Assembly (NCBI RefSeq): GCF_002917925.1
Contig: NZ_PPFE01000011.1
Span: forward strand, 1 to 64,000
Source: Roseovarius confluentis
Lineage (GTDB): Bacteria > Pseudomonadota > Alphaproteobacteria > Rhodobacterales > Rhodobacteraceae
Length of the DNA stretch: 64,000 bases
Direction: 5' to 3'
Every line of letters starts with the position of its first letter. Positions within the stretch are counted from its first letter, which is position 1. Position numbers and translations under genes: made by a program. Shown piece by piece: positions 41,643-51,131 of the stretch. The notes beneath the pieces were generated by a model. It did not search any database and was not told the DNA's origin. It worked only from the letters and a program-made list of their open reading frames with translations.

Positions 41643-42298
41643 TGGGATGGCTCTTCTATACCGACCGTCGCGTCCAGACCTACGCGGATGAGAAAGCGGA
41701 GATCGCCCGGCTCTGCACCTCTCATGGCGACACAAGTAGAACCGAACTGGTCAAGGCCTGCAAAGTCGGCTCCACCTGGTATGCGGCGGCAAGGGTCACC
41801 AATCGCGACGGCACCCCTGTCGAGGACGCGACCTATATCACCGATCCTGACGGCTCGATCACTTTCGCCGCCGTCATCCTCACCGCCTACGACGATGGCT
41901 GCTGGGGCTACAAGGATATGGAGGAAAGCGCTGGCCCGAACGCGTCGCGCGCGCCGCTTGCGCTGATCGAACATCTCTCCGACCTGAAAGACCCCGACAG
42001 CTACGCCCAGGACTGGCGTCAGCGTTGCCGGGACTGGGCTGCGATCCCGGACTACGAGGAGGGCGACAGGATCAAGCTCGCCGCGCCTGTGACCCTGACC
42101 GATGGCAGCACCTGCCAGATCGTCACCGCGACCCACTACAAGCGGGGGCGGCAAAAACGTCGCTGCTACCGCATCGAGGAAACCGGCGGGCTCGTACGCC
42201 TCTCGAAGGCCACGCTTGCGGGTTCGGAGCTGCTCAGCTCCGCGAAAGGTGCTGCCAGTCCTGTGTTGGCGGAGTATTTCGCGGGGCAGGGTGGCTGA
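41642..42298 (+). CDS. DUF6927 family protein
   Basis: 218 residues from the ATG that overlaps the previous stop (TGATG). MGWLFYTDRRVQTYADEKAEI followed by TYITDPDGSITFAAVILTAYDDGCWGYKDMEES resembles DUF6927. Function unknown; conserved in the ArdC-DUF3768-helicase block of alphaproteobacterial plasmids. Confidence 0.75.
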   Translation: MGWLFYTDRRVQTYADEKAEIARLCTSHGDTSRTELVKACKVGSTWYAAARVTNRDGTPVEDATYITDPDGSITFAAVILTAYDDGCWGYKDMEESAGPNASRAPLALIEHLSDLKDPDSYAQDWRQRCRDWAAIPDYEEGDRIKLAAPVTLTDGSTCQIVTATHYKRGRQKRRCYRIEETGGLVRLSKATLAGSELLSSAKGAASPVLAEYFAGQGG

Positions 42299-42356
42299 GT
42301 TTCCCGCGGAGACAACACCACGGGACCACGCGCACACATACTGCCGACTTGAATTC

Positions 42357-42374
42357 GTATCTCAAATGAGATAC
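42357..42374 (+). promoter_or_regulatory. Operator of the RelBE pair
   Basis: GTATCTCAAATGAGATAC: perfect 8-bp arms with a 2-bp spacer. It sits between a possible -35 TTGAAT and -10 TACATC with 17-bp spacing, 29 bp before the antitoxin start, so antitoxin binding would shut the promoter. Confidence 0.65.
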
Positions 42375-42402
42375 ATCACTCCCATCAACTGGAGGACCAT
42401 CC

Positions 42403-42702
42403 ATGCCTGCCCAAACATCCATGCTTCATGTCCGTGTTGACGATCAGCTGAAAGCACAGGCTTCGGACGCACTTGCGGGCGTCGGTCTGACGCTCTCCGA
42501 CGCGGTGCGTATTCTTCTGACCCGCGTGGCCGCAGAAGGCGGCTTGCCTGCTGGATTGACAGCTGATCCAGATGCCTATGACGCCTGGTTCCGGGCGAAG
42601 GTACAGGAAGCGCTAGACGATCCAAGGCCCACAACGCCCCATGCCAAGGCGATGCAAGACGCTCAGGCATTGATTGACGGGAAGCGCCTTGCCAAATCTT
42701 GA
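42403..42702 (+). CDS. RelB/DinJ-type antitoxin
   Basis: 99 residues. TSMLHVRVDDQLKAQASDALAGVGLTLSDAVRILLTRVA is the ribbon-helix-helix of RelB/DinJ; the tail ends in TPHAKAMQDAQALIDG, the usual toxin-binding part. GGAGG ribosome-binding site upstream. Overlaps the toxin gene by 14 bp. Confidence 0.92.
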   Translation: MPAQTSMLHVRVDDQLKAQASDALAGVGLTLSDAVRILLTRVAAEGGLPAGLTADPDAYDAWFRAKVQEALDDPRPTTPHAKAMQDAQALIDGKRLAKS

Positions 42703-42964
42703 ATGGAAAGCGACGGCCATCGCCGACTTGCTGGCAATCATTGACTACATCTCTGACGACAACCCCGATGCCGCCCAAGTTCTCAAAGACGAGATTGAAC
42801 ACAAGACGTCCCTCCTTCCAGAACGCCGTCAGATGTACCGCGCGGGCCGTGTGGGCGGGACTAGGGAGATGGTTATTCGGCCGAACTACATCGTGGTTTA
42901 TGCTGAAAGCCCTGAGATGGTGACCATTTTGCGCGTTCTTCATGCTGCGCAGCAGTGGCCATGA
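42689..42964 (+). CDS. RelE/ParE-type toxin
   Basis: 91 residues from TTG at 42689 (MPNLEWKATAIADL), which fits family N-termini and has GGGAAG five bases upstream; a TTG 15 bp earlier is less likely. IADLLAIIDYISDDNP, YRAGRVGGTREMVIRPNYIVVY and VTILRVLHAAQQWP are the ParE/RelE pattern. Confidence 0.9.
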   Translation: MPNLEWKATAIADLLAIIDYISDDNPDAAQVLKDEIEHKTSLLPERRQMYRAGRVGGTREMVIRPNYIVVYAESPEMVTILRVLHAAQQWP

Positions 42965-42993
42965 TGGGGGTGCAGGCCCCCCGCTAAGAAATT

Positions 42994-43031
42994 GCCCGCT
43001 CTACGCCTTCAAAGTGTAGAGCGGGCTTTTT
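42994..43031 (+). terminator. Rho-independent terminator of the RelBE pair
   Basis: GCCCGCTCTAC and GTAGAGCGGGC, an 11-bp perfect stem with an 11-base loop and five Ts. It ends 39 bp before the start of the helicase gene. Confidence 0.85.
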
Positions 43032-43070
43032 GTCCTTTGGAACTCAGACCCTGATCCAAAGGAAATCCCC

Positions 43071-46000
43071 ATGTCCAACCCGAACAACCTAGCTCGCCCC
43101 GTCTCTAGTCCTGATCTCACCAGCGCATTGACGCAGATCGGCACGGAGATCGACCACCAACCCCTGCGCAGCTCAGCGCTCGCGCGCATCATGCGCGAGA
43201 CGTTTCATGGCAGCGATGCCGGCGGCGCCTGGGACTGGCGCATGGCCTATGACCTGATGCAGGCGGCGGCTGTTCAGGCGCTGCTGCGTGGGGACGGTGC
43301 AGCATGTGACATCGCTGCTGCAGAGCTACTGGCCTCACGGCTCCTGACCGAAACCCGTCGCTCCGAGCAGCAGATCCGACTGCAGCAGTTTTCCACGCCG
43401 CTGCCATTTGCCGCCTTGGCGGTGCGGGCCGCGGCGATCCGCAAGGGCGAGAGTGTGCTGGAGCCCTCGGCTGGCACAGGTGCCCTGGCTGCTTTCGCCG
43501 CCCGGGCCGGTGCCACGCTTCTGCTCAACGAGATCGATCCCTTTCGCCAGCACCTCCTGCGCGCGGTTTTCGGCGGCGAGGTGACGGGCCATGACGGCGA
43601 GCATATCGACGATCTGCTGCAGTCGACGGTTCTACCCGACGTCGTGGTGATGAACCCGCCCTTCGCCTCCTCGGTTGATCGTTCCCGGGACAAACACATC
43701 GCCGCCAAACATCTCATCGCGGCTGCAAAGCGTCTCGCGCCCGGTGGGCGGCTGGTGGCGATCATGCCGCCGGGATTCACCTCCGAACGCGATGCCGCTC
43801 ATTGGTCCCGCGCCTGCGGCCTCCTGACGCCGCGCCTGGCGCTGTCGATGCCGGGACAGGTCTATCGCAAGCTCGGCACCTCTGTGGAAACCCAGCTGAT
43901 GGTCTTCGACAAGGTGCAGGAGGACGGCAAGATGATCCGCGTCGCGGTTCAGGATCTGGATGAAGCCCTTCCTTTTGTCGATGCCGTCGCCGCGAGCCGT
44001 CCCGAGGCACGCCCCGCCCAAAGGGTGGCGTCGATGCCGCACGGGCGGCCGACCGTTCCATCATCTGCCCCGCGCAAGACCGCCGCTGTGCCTGTTGCCG
44101 CCTCCAAACCCCGGTCCAATGCCGTCCGTCCGCTCAGCTTCACAAGCTTTGAGAGCCCTCGCGACAACACGCCCATCTCGGACATCTATGCGCGCTACCG
44201 TCCGCAGCGGATCGAGATCGCGGGTGCGCAAGAACATCCCACGCCGCTCGTCGAAAGCATCGCCATGGCCTCGGTTGCCCCGCCCATGCCCTCAAACACG
44301 GCCATTGCGGAACTGCGTCTGCCCGCAAAGCTGATCGAGGAGGGACATCTCTCCGAGGCGCAGCTCGAGACCATCATCATGGCCCATGATGCCCACAGGC
44401 GCGACTTGCCGGGGCGATTTACCATCGATGACGACCAGACGAAGCTGGCGCGCGCCGATGATGACCCTGACGCACGGGCCTATCGCCTCGGCTATTTCCT
44501 CGGCGACGGCACCGGTTGCGGCAAGGGCCGCGAATGCGCGGGGCTCATCCTTGTCAACTGGCTTGCCGGGCGCAGAAAGGCGATCTGGGTCTCCAAATCC
44601 GCGACGCTCATCGAGGACGCGATCCGCGACTGGACCGATCTTGGCGGCTCGCCCGCCGACATCCAGCCGCTCTCCAAATGGAAACCGGATCAGCCCGTCC
44701 CGATGGGCGACGGGATCCTCTTCGTCACCTACGCCACGCTGCGGTCCGCGGGCAAATGTGGCACCACGCGGCTCAGCCAGATCCTCGACTGGATGGGCGA
44801 AGACTTCGACGGCGTGCTGGCTTTCGACGAGGCGCACGCGATGCAGAACGCGGTGGGGTCCGAGCAGGGTAGGGGGGTCAAACCCTCCCAGCAGGGCCTT
44901 GCGGGCCTCCGGCTGCAGCTAGCCGCGCCGCACGCCCGCGTCTTCTACATCTCGGCCACGGGTGCCACGAGCGTACACAACCTCGCCTATGCCGCGCGGC
45001 TGGGGCTCTGGGGGCAGGGCCCCGAATATCCCTTCCCGAGCCGCGAGGGTTTCGTGTCGGCGATGGAAGCCGGCGGCGTTGCCGCAATGGAGGTGGTCGC
45101 GCGCGATCTCAAGACGCTCGGGCTCTACGCTGCCCGGGCCCTGAGCTTCGATGGCGTGGAGTATGACGTTCTCGAACACGCGCTCACCCCGGCCCAGATC
45201 GAGGTCTACGACGCCTATGCGGGCGCTTTCCGCACGATCCACCACAATCTCGAGGCGGCACTCACCGCGACTGGCGTCAACGACGCCTCGGGCGAGACCA
45301 ATACCTCGGCCGCACGCGCTTCGGCCAAGTCCCGCTTCGAGAGCACGAAGCAGCGCTTCTTCAACCATCTCCTGATGGGCATGAAGGCCCCGAGCATCAT
45401 CCGCGCCATCGAGGACGATCTGGCGGCGGGCAATGCTTGCGTCATCCAGGTGGTCTCGACGGGTGAGAGCCTGCTGAAACGCCGGCTTGAAACGATGGAC
45501 GCGGAAGACGAGCTCGTCGAGGGTGCCTTGACGCCGCGCGATTATGTACTGGGCTACCTCGAACAGGCCTTCCCGATCCACGCGCAAAAGCTCGTGGAGA
45601 TCGACGGCAACATGGTGGCCGAGCCGCTCCGCGATGAAACTGGCGCGCTGGTTGTCTCGCGCGAGGCGCTCGCCCTGCGCGATGCGGCCATGATGGAGTT
45701 GATGACCCTGGCCCCAATCCCTTCGGCGCTCGATCAGGTCCTCTGGGCCTTTGGCGACGAGGCCGTGGCAGAAGTCACGGGCCGATCTATCCGGCCCCTC
45801 AAGGCCGAGGATGGTCATCTCTTCATCGAGAAGCGCTCGGCCAGCAGCAATTCCTCCGAGACCCAAGCGTTCATGGACGGCGAGAAGGATATCCTGATCT
45901 TCTCCGATGCAGGCGGCACGGGCCGGTCCTATCATGCCGCAAAGACGGCCAAGAACCAGAAGCGGCGGCGGCACTACCTGCTGGAACCCGGCTGGCGTGC

Positions 46001-47327
46001 CGATGCGGCCATCCAGGGGCTCGGCCGCACGCATCGATCGGCTCAAGTGTCAGCGCCCTTCTTCCGGGTCTGCACCTCCGATGTGCATGGCGAGAAGCGC
46101 TTCACCTCGACGATCGCCAAGCGCCTCGACCAGCTGGGGGCCCTGACCAAGGGCCAGCGCGAGACCGGCTCGCAAGGCATGTTTCGTGAGGAGGACAATC
46201 TCGAAAGCCCGATCGCGCGGGCGGCATTGCGTGGCTACTATGCCGATCTTGCCGCCGGGCGCGCCGAGGCGATGAGCTACGAGAGCTTCACCGACTGGAC
46301 AGCCCTGCGACTGATCGACAAGGACGGCGTGCTGCTCGAGGAGCTTCCCCCGATCCAGCGGTTTCTCAACCGGGTGCTGGCCCTGCCCATCCATATGCAG
46401 AATTCGCTCTTCGCGGAGTTCATGCACCGGATCGCTGATCAGACGGAACGGGCGCGCGTGGCGGGCACGCTCGATCTCGGCGTCGAAACCTTGCGTGGCG
46501 AAAAGATCGAGCAGGTCTCCACGGAGGACCTCTGGACCTGCCCGAAATCCGGCGCCGTGACGCGGATCATCGGGCTCGAGGTGACGGATCCGGTCCGTGT
46601 GCTGTCAACGGATGACGCCCTGTCGCGCAATCCCGACAAGCTCCCCATGGTCAATCGCGCCTCCGGCCGCGCGGCGCTCATCTCGGCGCGGCCCATGCAG
46701 ATGTACGACGAGGACATCGTCACGCTGATGCGCAAGGTGGTGCGGCCAAACGGGTCGAGCTATCTTGAAGAGGCTCGGTTCGCGTCCTCGGCCTGGGAAG
46801 AGATCGGCAAGCCTGAGTTTGCAGGGCTTTGGGATGCCGCGGCCGCGTCCCTGCCGAAAACCACCACGACCAAGCTCTACCTGCTGACCGGTCTCTTGCT
46901 GCCGATCTGGAAGGACATCCCGACCACCAATGAGCGCATCTATCGGGTCACGCCTGAAGGGGCGACGGCGATGATCGGGCGCACGTTGAGCGAAGAAGGT
47001 GCGGCGGCGCTCCGCGCCCGCTTCCTCGTCTCCAATCCGCAAACGCCGCAAGAGATGTTGACTGCCGCCCTCGGCACCTCCGCGCCGGTCGATCTTGGCC
47101 GGGGTCTCACTCTGATCCGGCGCCGCGTTGCAGGCGAGATGCGTCTCGAGCTCTCTGGTGCGGATCGGGGCATGATCGAAGGCCTCAAGGCCCTCGGCTG
47201 CTTCACCGAGATCATCGCCTTCCAACTGCGGGTATTCCTGCCGCATGGGGACGGGATCGACACGGGAAGCATTCTGGCCCGGATCGTGGGGCAGCAGCCA
47301 GACGCCGTTTCAATGGCAGCAGAATAG
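43071..47327 (+). CDS. Methyltransferase-helicase fusion, strawberry-notch type
   Basis: 1418 residues. The N-terminal methyltransferase-like domain has VLEPSAGTGALAAFA (129-143) and VVMNPPFAS (192-200), the N6-adenine motifs. After a spacer (about 315-440) an SF2 helicase core follows: FLGDGTGCGKGRECAGL with the Walker A lysine (near residue 484), LAFDEAHAMQ (583-592) and a strawberry-notch-like C-terminal half with AFMDGEKDILIFSDAGGTGRSYHA. These giant proteins are common on alphaproteobacterial plasmids and are proposed to act in plasmid DNA protection or transfer; the biochemical role is not known to me. Confidence 0.9.
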   Translation: MSNPNNLARPVSSPDLTSALTQIGTEIDHQPLRSSALARIMRETFHGSDAGGAWDWRMAYDLMQAAAVQALLRGDGAACDIAAAELLASRLLTETRRSEQQIRLQQFSTPLPFAALAVRAAAIRKGESVLEPSAGTGALAAFAARAGATLLLNEIDPFRQHLLRAVFGGEVTGHDGEHIDDLLQSTVLPDVVVMNPPFASSVDRSRDKHIAAKHLIAAAKRLAPGGRLVAIMPPGFTSERDAAHWSRACGLLTPRLALSMPGQVYRKLGTSVETQLMVFDKVQEDGKMIRVAVQDLDEALPFVDAVAASRPEARPAQRVASMPHGRPTVPSSAPRKTAAVPVAASKPRSNAVRPLSFTSFESPRDNTPISDIYARYRPQRIEIAGAQEHPTPLVESIAMASVAPPMPSNTAIAELRLPAKLIEEGHLSEAQLETIIMAHDAHRRDLPGRFTIDDDQTKLARADDDPDARAYRLGYFLGDGTGCGKGRECAGLILVNWLAGRRKAIWVSKSATLIEDAIRDWTDLGGSPADIQPLSKWKPDQPVPMGDGILFVTYATLRSAGKCGTTRLSQILDWMGEDFDGVLAFDEAHAMQNAVGSEQGRGVKPSQQGLAGLRLQLAAPHARVFYISATGATSVHNLAYAARLGLWGQGPEYPFPSREGFVSAMEAGGVAAMEVVARDLKTLGLYAARALSFDGVEYDVLEHALTPAQIEVYDAYAGAFRTIHHNLEAALTATGVNDASGETNTSAARASAKSRFESTKQRFFNHLLMGMKAPSIIRAIEDDLAAGNACVIQVVSTGESLLKRRLETMDAEDELVEGALTPRDYVLGYLEQAFPIHAQKLVEIDGNMVAEPLRDETGALVVSREALALRDAAMMELMTLAPIPSALDQVLWAFGDEAVAEVTGRSIRPLKAEDGHLFIEKRSASSNSSETQAFMDGEKDILIFSDAGGTGRSYHAAKTAKNQKRRRHYLLEPGWRADAAIQGLGRTHRSAQVSAPFFRVCTSDVHGEKRFTSTIAKRLDQLGALTKGQRETGSQGMFREEDNLESPIARAALRGYYADLAAGRAEAMSYESFTDWTALRLIDKDGVLLEELPPIQRFLNRVLALPIHMQNSLFAEFMHRIADQTERARVAGTLDLGVETLRGEKIEQVSTEDLWTCPKSGAVTRIIGLEVTDPVRVLSTDDALSRNPDKLPMVNRASGRAALISARPMQMYDEDIVTLMRKVVRPNGSSYLEEARFASSAWEEIGKPEFAGLWDAAAASLPKTTTTKLYLLTGLLLPIWKDIPTTNERIYRVTPEGATAMIGRTLSEEGAAALRARFLVSNPQTPQEMLTAALGTSAPVDLGRGLTLIRRRVAGEMRLELSGADRGMIEGLKALGCFTEIIAFQLRVFLPHGDGIDTGSILARIVGQQPDAVSMAAE

Positions 47328-47340
47328 CGAGGAGGATTGC

Positions 47341-47643
47341 ATGACACTCGAAGACATCAAGGCCGCCGTCGATGCCGGGCAGACCGTGCATTGGGCCAAT
47401 ACCGGCTACGTTGTCCACAAGGACCGGCTCGGTCAGTACCTCATCACCTATGTGTGGAACGGCAGCTGCATCGGTCTGACCGACCGGGGCGGGCATCGGT
47501 TAAACGGAAAAGAGGCGGAGTTTTTCATCGCGCGATCGGAGGACGGCGCGGAAAATCCAGGCAGCCAATCAAGACCAGACGGGCAGGGGAGGGGCGTAGC
47601 ACCCGGAGGCGCGGGGGCATTCCCACTCGGACGGCAGCTCTGA
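47341..47643 (+). CDS. Small conserved protein after the helicase gene
   Basis: 100 residues from MTLEDIKAAVDAGQTVHWAN, chosen because the ATG follows GAGGA and the upstream frame is the helicase's shadow. The first 62 residues look conserved (KDRLGQYLITYVWNGSCIGL); the tail from about 72 is low-complexity, so the true domain is short. Family not recognised. Confidence 0.65.
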   Translation: MTLEDIKAAVDAGQTVHWANTGYVVHKDRLGQYLITYVWNGSCIGLTDRGGHRLNGKEAEFFIARSEDGAENPGSQSRPDGQGRGVAPGGAGAFPLGRQL

Positions 47644-47767
47644 CCCGTGGGTGGGGCTGAAAGGAAAGCAGGCTTTCTGGTTTGTGATCCCATGAGGGGT
47701 CGAGAAAGCAATCCCGGATGCATTGGCAAGACCGTCAGGCACCGGCCAACCAAAAAGGAACCATCCC

Positions 47768-48496
47768 ATGTTCGCAGGAACCCTCACCCGCAATGTCGAG
47801 ACCGCCGCCGCTCAGTACACCGGCATGATCCACTCGACGCGCTTTGACATCGCCATCCAGTTGGAGGCTCGGGTCAAGATGTCCGAACGCAGCCCGGATT
47901 TTGACGTGACGGCAGTCAACAAATCAGGCCGCAAGGTGCGCATCGGCACAGCCTGGAACGAGACCGGCAATACCAGCGGCAACCCCTACATCTCGATGCA
48001 GATCGATGTCGGCTTGGGCCCGTTCCGTGTCAACGCGGTGCAGACAAAAGAGGCGCGCGCGGCCCAAAGCGGCGCGTTCGAGATCATCCCGCTGGTCTCG
48101 AACGGCCTGATGAAATCCGGCTCGATCTCGGGCGAGCTCACCGCCATGGACGCGGATAACGCCTTAACCGGCTACATCGCCAACATGATGTTCGATCTGG
48201 AGTTCATGCTGATCGAAAACAGCTACAAATCCGAGGAGACCCACCCCGATTACCGGATCGAGATCAGCTCGCCCCGTGGCACACCGATCCGCGTCGGCTC
48301 GGCCTGGATGGCGAAAAGCAGCCGCACGGGCAATGACTACCTGTCGCTGCTGATCAACACGCCCGATGGCGACCTGCGCGTCAACGCCGTGCAGAACGAA
48401 GAGCAGCGCGGCGGCCAGACCTTCTCTATCATCCCTTTCATCGACAGCGGTGAGCCGCAGCAGGACGCGGGCGCGGGGCTCTCGCTGGTCGCCTAA
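47768..48496 (+). CDS. Double DUF736 protein
   Basis: 242 residues from [16 protein letters not shown]. Two similar units follow each other: [31 protein letters not shown] then [30 protein letters not shown], each the DUF736 core (WxxGS/GTAW...YLS). DUF736 genes lie next to plasmid transfer and antirestriction genes; single-domain versions are the norm, so the tandem is less usual. Followed by a strong terminator. Confidence 0.85.
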   Translation: MFAGTLTRNVETAAAQYTGMIHSTRFDIAIQLEARVKMSERSPDFDVTAVNKSGRKVRIGTAWNETGNTSGNPYISMQIDVGLGPFRVNAVQTKEARAAQSGAFEIIPLVSNGLMKSGSISGELTAMDADNALTGYIANMMFDLEFMLIENSYKSEETHPDYRIEISSPRGTPIRVGSAWMAKSSRTGNDYLSLLINTPDGDLRVNAVQNEEQRGGQTFSIIPFIDSGEPQQDAGAGLSLVA

Positions 48497-48526
48497 TCGG
48501 CGCGCGAGACTAGACGATGTGAACAG

Positions 48527-48560
48527 AAAGGGGAGCCGTGGGACCACGGTTCCCCTTTTT
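48527..48560 (+). terminator. Rho-independent terminator of the accessory operon
   Basis: GGGGAGCCGTGG and CCACGGTTCCCC, a long stem with one mismatch, a 2-base loop and five Ts (with an A-run on the other strand). It ends the ardC-to-DUF736 operon. Confidence 0.85.
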
Positions 48561-48592
48561 CCATGTCCGTTTGGCTGAAGGATGCCACCCGC

Positions 48593-48632
48593 TTGCCATC
48601 AAGTGCAAATGGGATACAATAATATATTATCG
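48593..48632 (+). promoter_or_regulatory. Promoter with ATATATTATCG element
   Basis: TTGCCA, 16 bp, TACAAT lead into ATATATTATCG (48622-48632) just downstream of the -10. The same 11-mer lies near 63762 before the last gene of the window; it may be a regulator site. Confidence 0.5.
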
Positions 48633-48651
48633 CAGTATCGAGGATGGGCGC

Positions 48652-49188
48652 ATGGCAGCTAGAACAAGGACGGTTCCTTGGTTTGACAACTTTGATTTTG
48701 AGACAGAGGTTGCAGACCTCCTCTCCCATATTGAGCGCTGCACCGGGTTTGCACTGCCAGAACGCAAGCGTGATGTCATCATGACCCATGCAAGGGCAAA
48801 GCTCGACAGGACAAGGCGGGCATATCTGGAGGCCAAGGCGGCGGGAAAGCCAGTGTCCACATCGCGCCGCGCGTTTCTGACCGACCTGCAGGATACGATC
48901 TTCATGGCGATCCCAGAGGAGAATCTCGTCCGGATGCCGCTGAGCGAGCAAGTTCTGAACGATCCCGAATTTTACACGGACGCCATGCATCGTGCCGCCG
49001 CGATCAGCGAAGATGAGCTGTTCATGGCGCTGTCCTCTTCGCTGAAGGACATGACGCTCCAAGACGCCTGGGTCTTCGTCTCGAAGCTTTGGCACGGCAC
49101 GATTGACGACAATGCCCGCAAATATGCGGAAGCCCTGAAGCGCCCCGAGCGTGAAATCATGCCGCTGCGGCCTGGCAACACGGTGTGA
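48652..49188 (+). CDS. Hypothetical plasmid protein
   Basis: 178 residues from [20 protein letters not shown], behind GAGGATG; the longer frame begins inside the terminator. [24 protein letters not shown] and [20 protein letters not shown] look helical and conserved in style. I do not recognise a family. Its own promoter is visible. Confidence 0.6.
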   Translation: MAARTRTVPWFDNFDFETEVADLLSHIERCTGFALPERKRDVIMTHARAKLDRTRRAYLEAKAAGKPVSTSRRAFLTDLQDTIFMAIPEENLVRMPLSEQVLNDPEFYTDAMHRAAAISEDELFMALSSSLKDMTLQDAWVFVSKLWHGTIDDNARKYAEALKRPEREIMPLRPGNTV

Positions 49189-49296
49189 GAGCGACGCCAT
49201 TTTCTTGGCCTGTGCCGTGACTAGGTTCGCCGCCATGACTTCCGTTGCAGACGGCGACATCCAGTGCAGCGCGCGAAAGTCGTTGGAGGTGCTGTG

Positions 49297-49917
49297 GTGA
49301 CGTCTACTGTCGCCAACATGATGAACCGGGATCACTCGCGGGCCTTCTTGCGGCGCGCCGCGGCGCTTGTCGCCGTTATCGCCCTGCTCTGGGCGGTCCA
49401 GATCATCAATTGGATCACTGGATACGGCTTGAACCCGGCCTTCGGCCTGATCCCCCGACACGTCAGCGGATTGGATGGTGTCATCGCCATGCCCCTCCTG
49501 CATGGAAGTTTCGCGCACCTGATGGCCAATACGCCGCCGCTCCTGGGGATGGGTGTGCTGCTGGTGGCCACGACCACGCGGGCCTTGCTGCTTGTGAACG
49601 CCTTGGTGATTGGCATCGGCGGCGGTCTTGTCTGGCTCTTCGGAAGCTCGGCCATCCATATCGGTGCGTCAGGGCTCGTCTTCGGCTGGTTTGGCTTCCT
49701 CGTCGCGCGCGGCCTCGTGGATCGCTCACCGATCACGCTGGGCGCGGCAATTTTAGTCGGTGTCCTCTATGGCTCCATTCTCTGGGGCGTTCTTCCGGGC
49801 CAACCCGGCGTGTCGTGGGAAGCGCACCTCTTCGGTGCCATCGCCGGCGCGGTCGCTGCGTTCGTGGTTCGAACCCATGTCCATGCGCCGCGCCTCGGCG
49901 ACGTCGATCTGGACTGA
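49297..49917 (+). CDS. Rhomboid-family intramembrane serine protease
   Basis: 206 residues from a GTG preceded by GGAGGT; an ATG at 49318 is possible. Six helices. Catalytic Ser in [15 protein letters not shown] and His in [11 protein letters not shown]; the [11 protein letters not shown] segment is the family's third landmark. Cleaves membrane proteins within or near the bilayer. It lies between two unrelated genes and has no obvious partner. Confidence 0.92.
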   Translation: MTSTVANMMNRDHSRAFLRRAAALVAVIALLWAVQIINWITGYGLNPAFGLIPRHVSGLDGVIAMPLLHGSFAHLMANTPPLLGMGVLLVATTTRALLLVNALVIGIGGGLVWLFGSSAIHIGASGLVFGWFGFLVARGLVDRSPITLGAAILVGVLYGSILWGVLPGQPGVSWEAHLFGAIAGAVAAFVVRTHVHAPRLGDVDLD

Positions 49918-50058
49918 AGCACTACGCCTGACGGTTTCGGCCCAGAGTGGACCTTCAGCCGACTGCCCGTCGCTGCACTGCAACCGCCCCAAACCGGCCA
50001 TTAATCGAGGGCGCGGCATTCCTGTAACGTAGACGATTGGCTCAGGACCTGCACTCCT

Positions 50059-50934
50059 TCAAGCGCCATCCCACCGTTTCAACATCCAATACCACTGTTC
50101 TGGGTCATCCATGATCCGCCTAGACAGGCTATCATTGAAAGCACGCGTCATTTCGATGCTGTCGGTATGGGGGATTGGGGCTTCGAACTCTACGCGGAAT
50201 GTGTTTCCATCACCAATGCGGATGCCAAATGCAGGTATCATGGGCAGATTGTATTTCAATGCAAGCTGGGCCGCCGATAGAGATGTGAGCGCGTTATGCC
50301 CGAGAAACGGTATGCTTACACCTTCTGAATATTTTTCATCCAGCAAGATTGACATGATTCCGCCAGACCGTAGATGCCGCACAAGAGCTCTGGTTCCGAC
50401 GCGGCCGGTCGCCAAAATCGGCTTTCCCCCTGCCTCGATGCCGGCACGAATGCGGCGCTCGTAATGGCTGTTCTTGTGCGGCCGATACACAGCTCCGCTT
50501 TCGAGGCCATGCATTTTGATAACGGCGCGAACAGCTTCCCACTGTCCGAAATGGCCGGAAACAACGATCACTCCCTTACCAGCCCTTTGAGCCTCTTTCA
50601 GGGCATCCAGGCCAGGACCGGAAGCCCTGAACTTGTGGTGTTGGGTCTGAAATTCAGCATCGTGATAGATCTCGAACAGAGTTCTACCCATATGCCAGCC
50701 CATATCCTGGCCGAGCCTGGCGCGGGTACTGCGCTTCATGTCGGGAAACACCCGTTTGGCTTCGCGGTCAAATCGGCTCCTTGCTGGGGGGAACCAACGC
50801 ATGACCGCTCTGAATGTCGTTCCCAATCCACCAGAACGAGAGTCAAATGAGCGCCACCGCACAGCGGTCAGCGCCGACCAAAGTGGGAAGTATTTTGCGT
50901 GCTGCAGAACTGATTTCAAGGATACGGAGAGCAT
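50059..50934 (-). CDS. Lauroyl/myristoyl-type lipid A acyltransferase (LpxL/HtrB-like)
   Basis: 291 residues. The catalytic motif HFGQWE (128-133) with the following YRPHKNSHYERRIR and IMSILLDEKYSEGVSIPFLGH are the LpxL/HtrB signatures. Adds a secondary acyl chain to lipid A at the inner membrane. The N-terminal hydrophobic part is short. Apparently single-gene. Confidence 0.9.
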   Translation of the reverse strand: MLSVSLKSVLQHAKYFPLWSALTAVRWRSFDSRSGGLGTTFRAVMRWFPPARSRFDREAKRVFPDMKRSTRARLGQDMGWHMGRTLFEIYHDAEFQTQHHKFRASGPGLDALKEAQRAGKGVIVVSGHFGQWEAVRAVIKMHGLESGAVYRPHKNSHYERRIRAGIEAGGKPILATGRVGTRALVRHLRSGGIMSILLDEKYSEGVSIPFLGHNALTSLSAAQLALKYNLPMIPAFGIRIGDGNTFRVEFEAPIPHTDSIEMTRAFNDSLSRRIMDDPEQWYWMLKRWDGA

Positions 50935-51131
50935 TGTTCTCTATGACTGGTTCCAGCGGTAATACCAACCGAAAACGATAGAGCGCATTACGGCGGTCCG
51001 TTCAAGTTGCGGCTTGTTTGAACGGGTTCTTACCCTTTCGATGGCACCACATCGCAACCTAAACATCGCTTTAGCTGGATTTTTACGTGGCTCTTATGAC
51101 AAAACCTTGGCTAGGAAAGAGAGTCGCAGTC

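Noticed and set aside
44919..46046. 375-codon minus-strand frame
   Set aside because: Shadow of the strawberry-notch helicase gene; no motif of its own.
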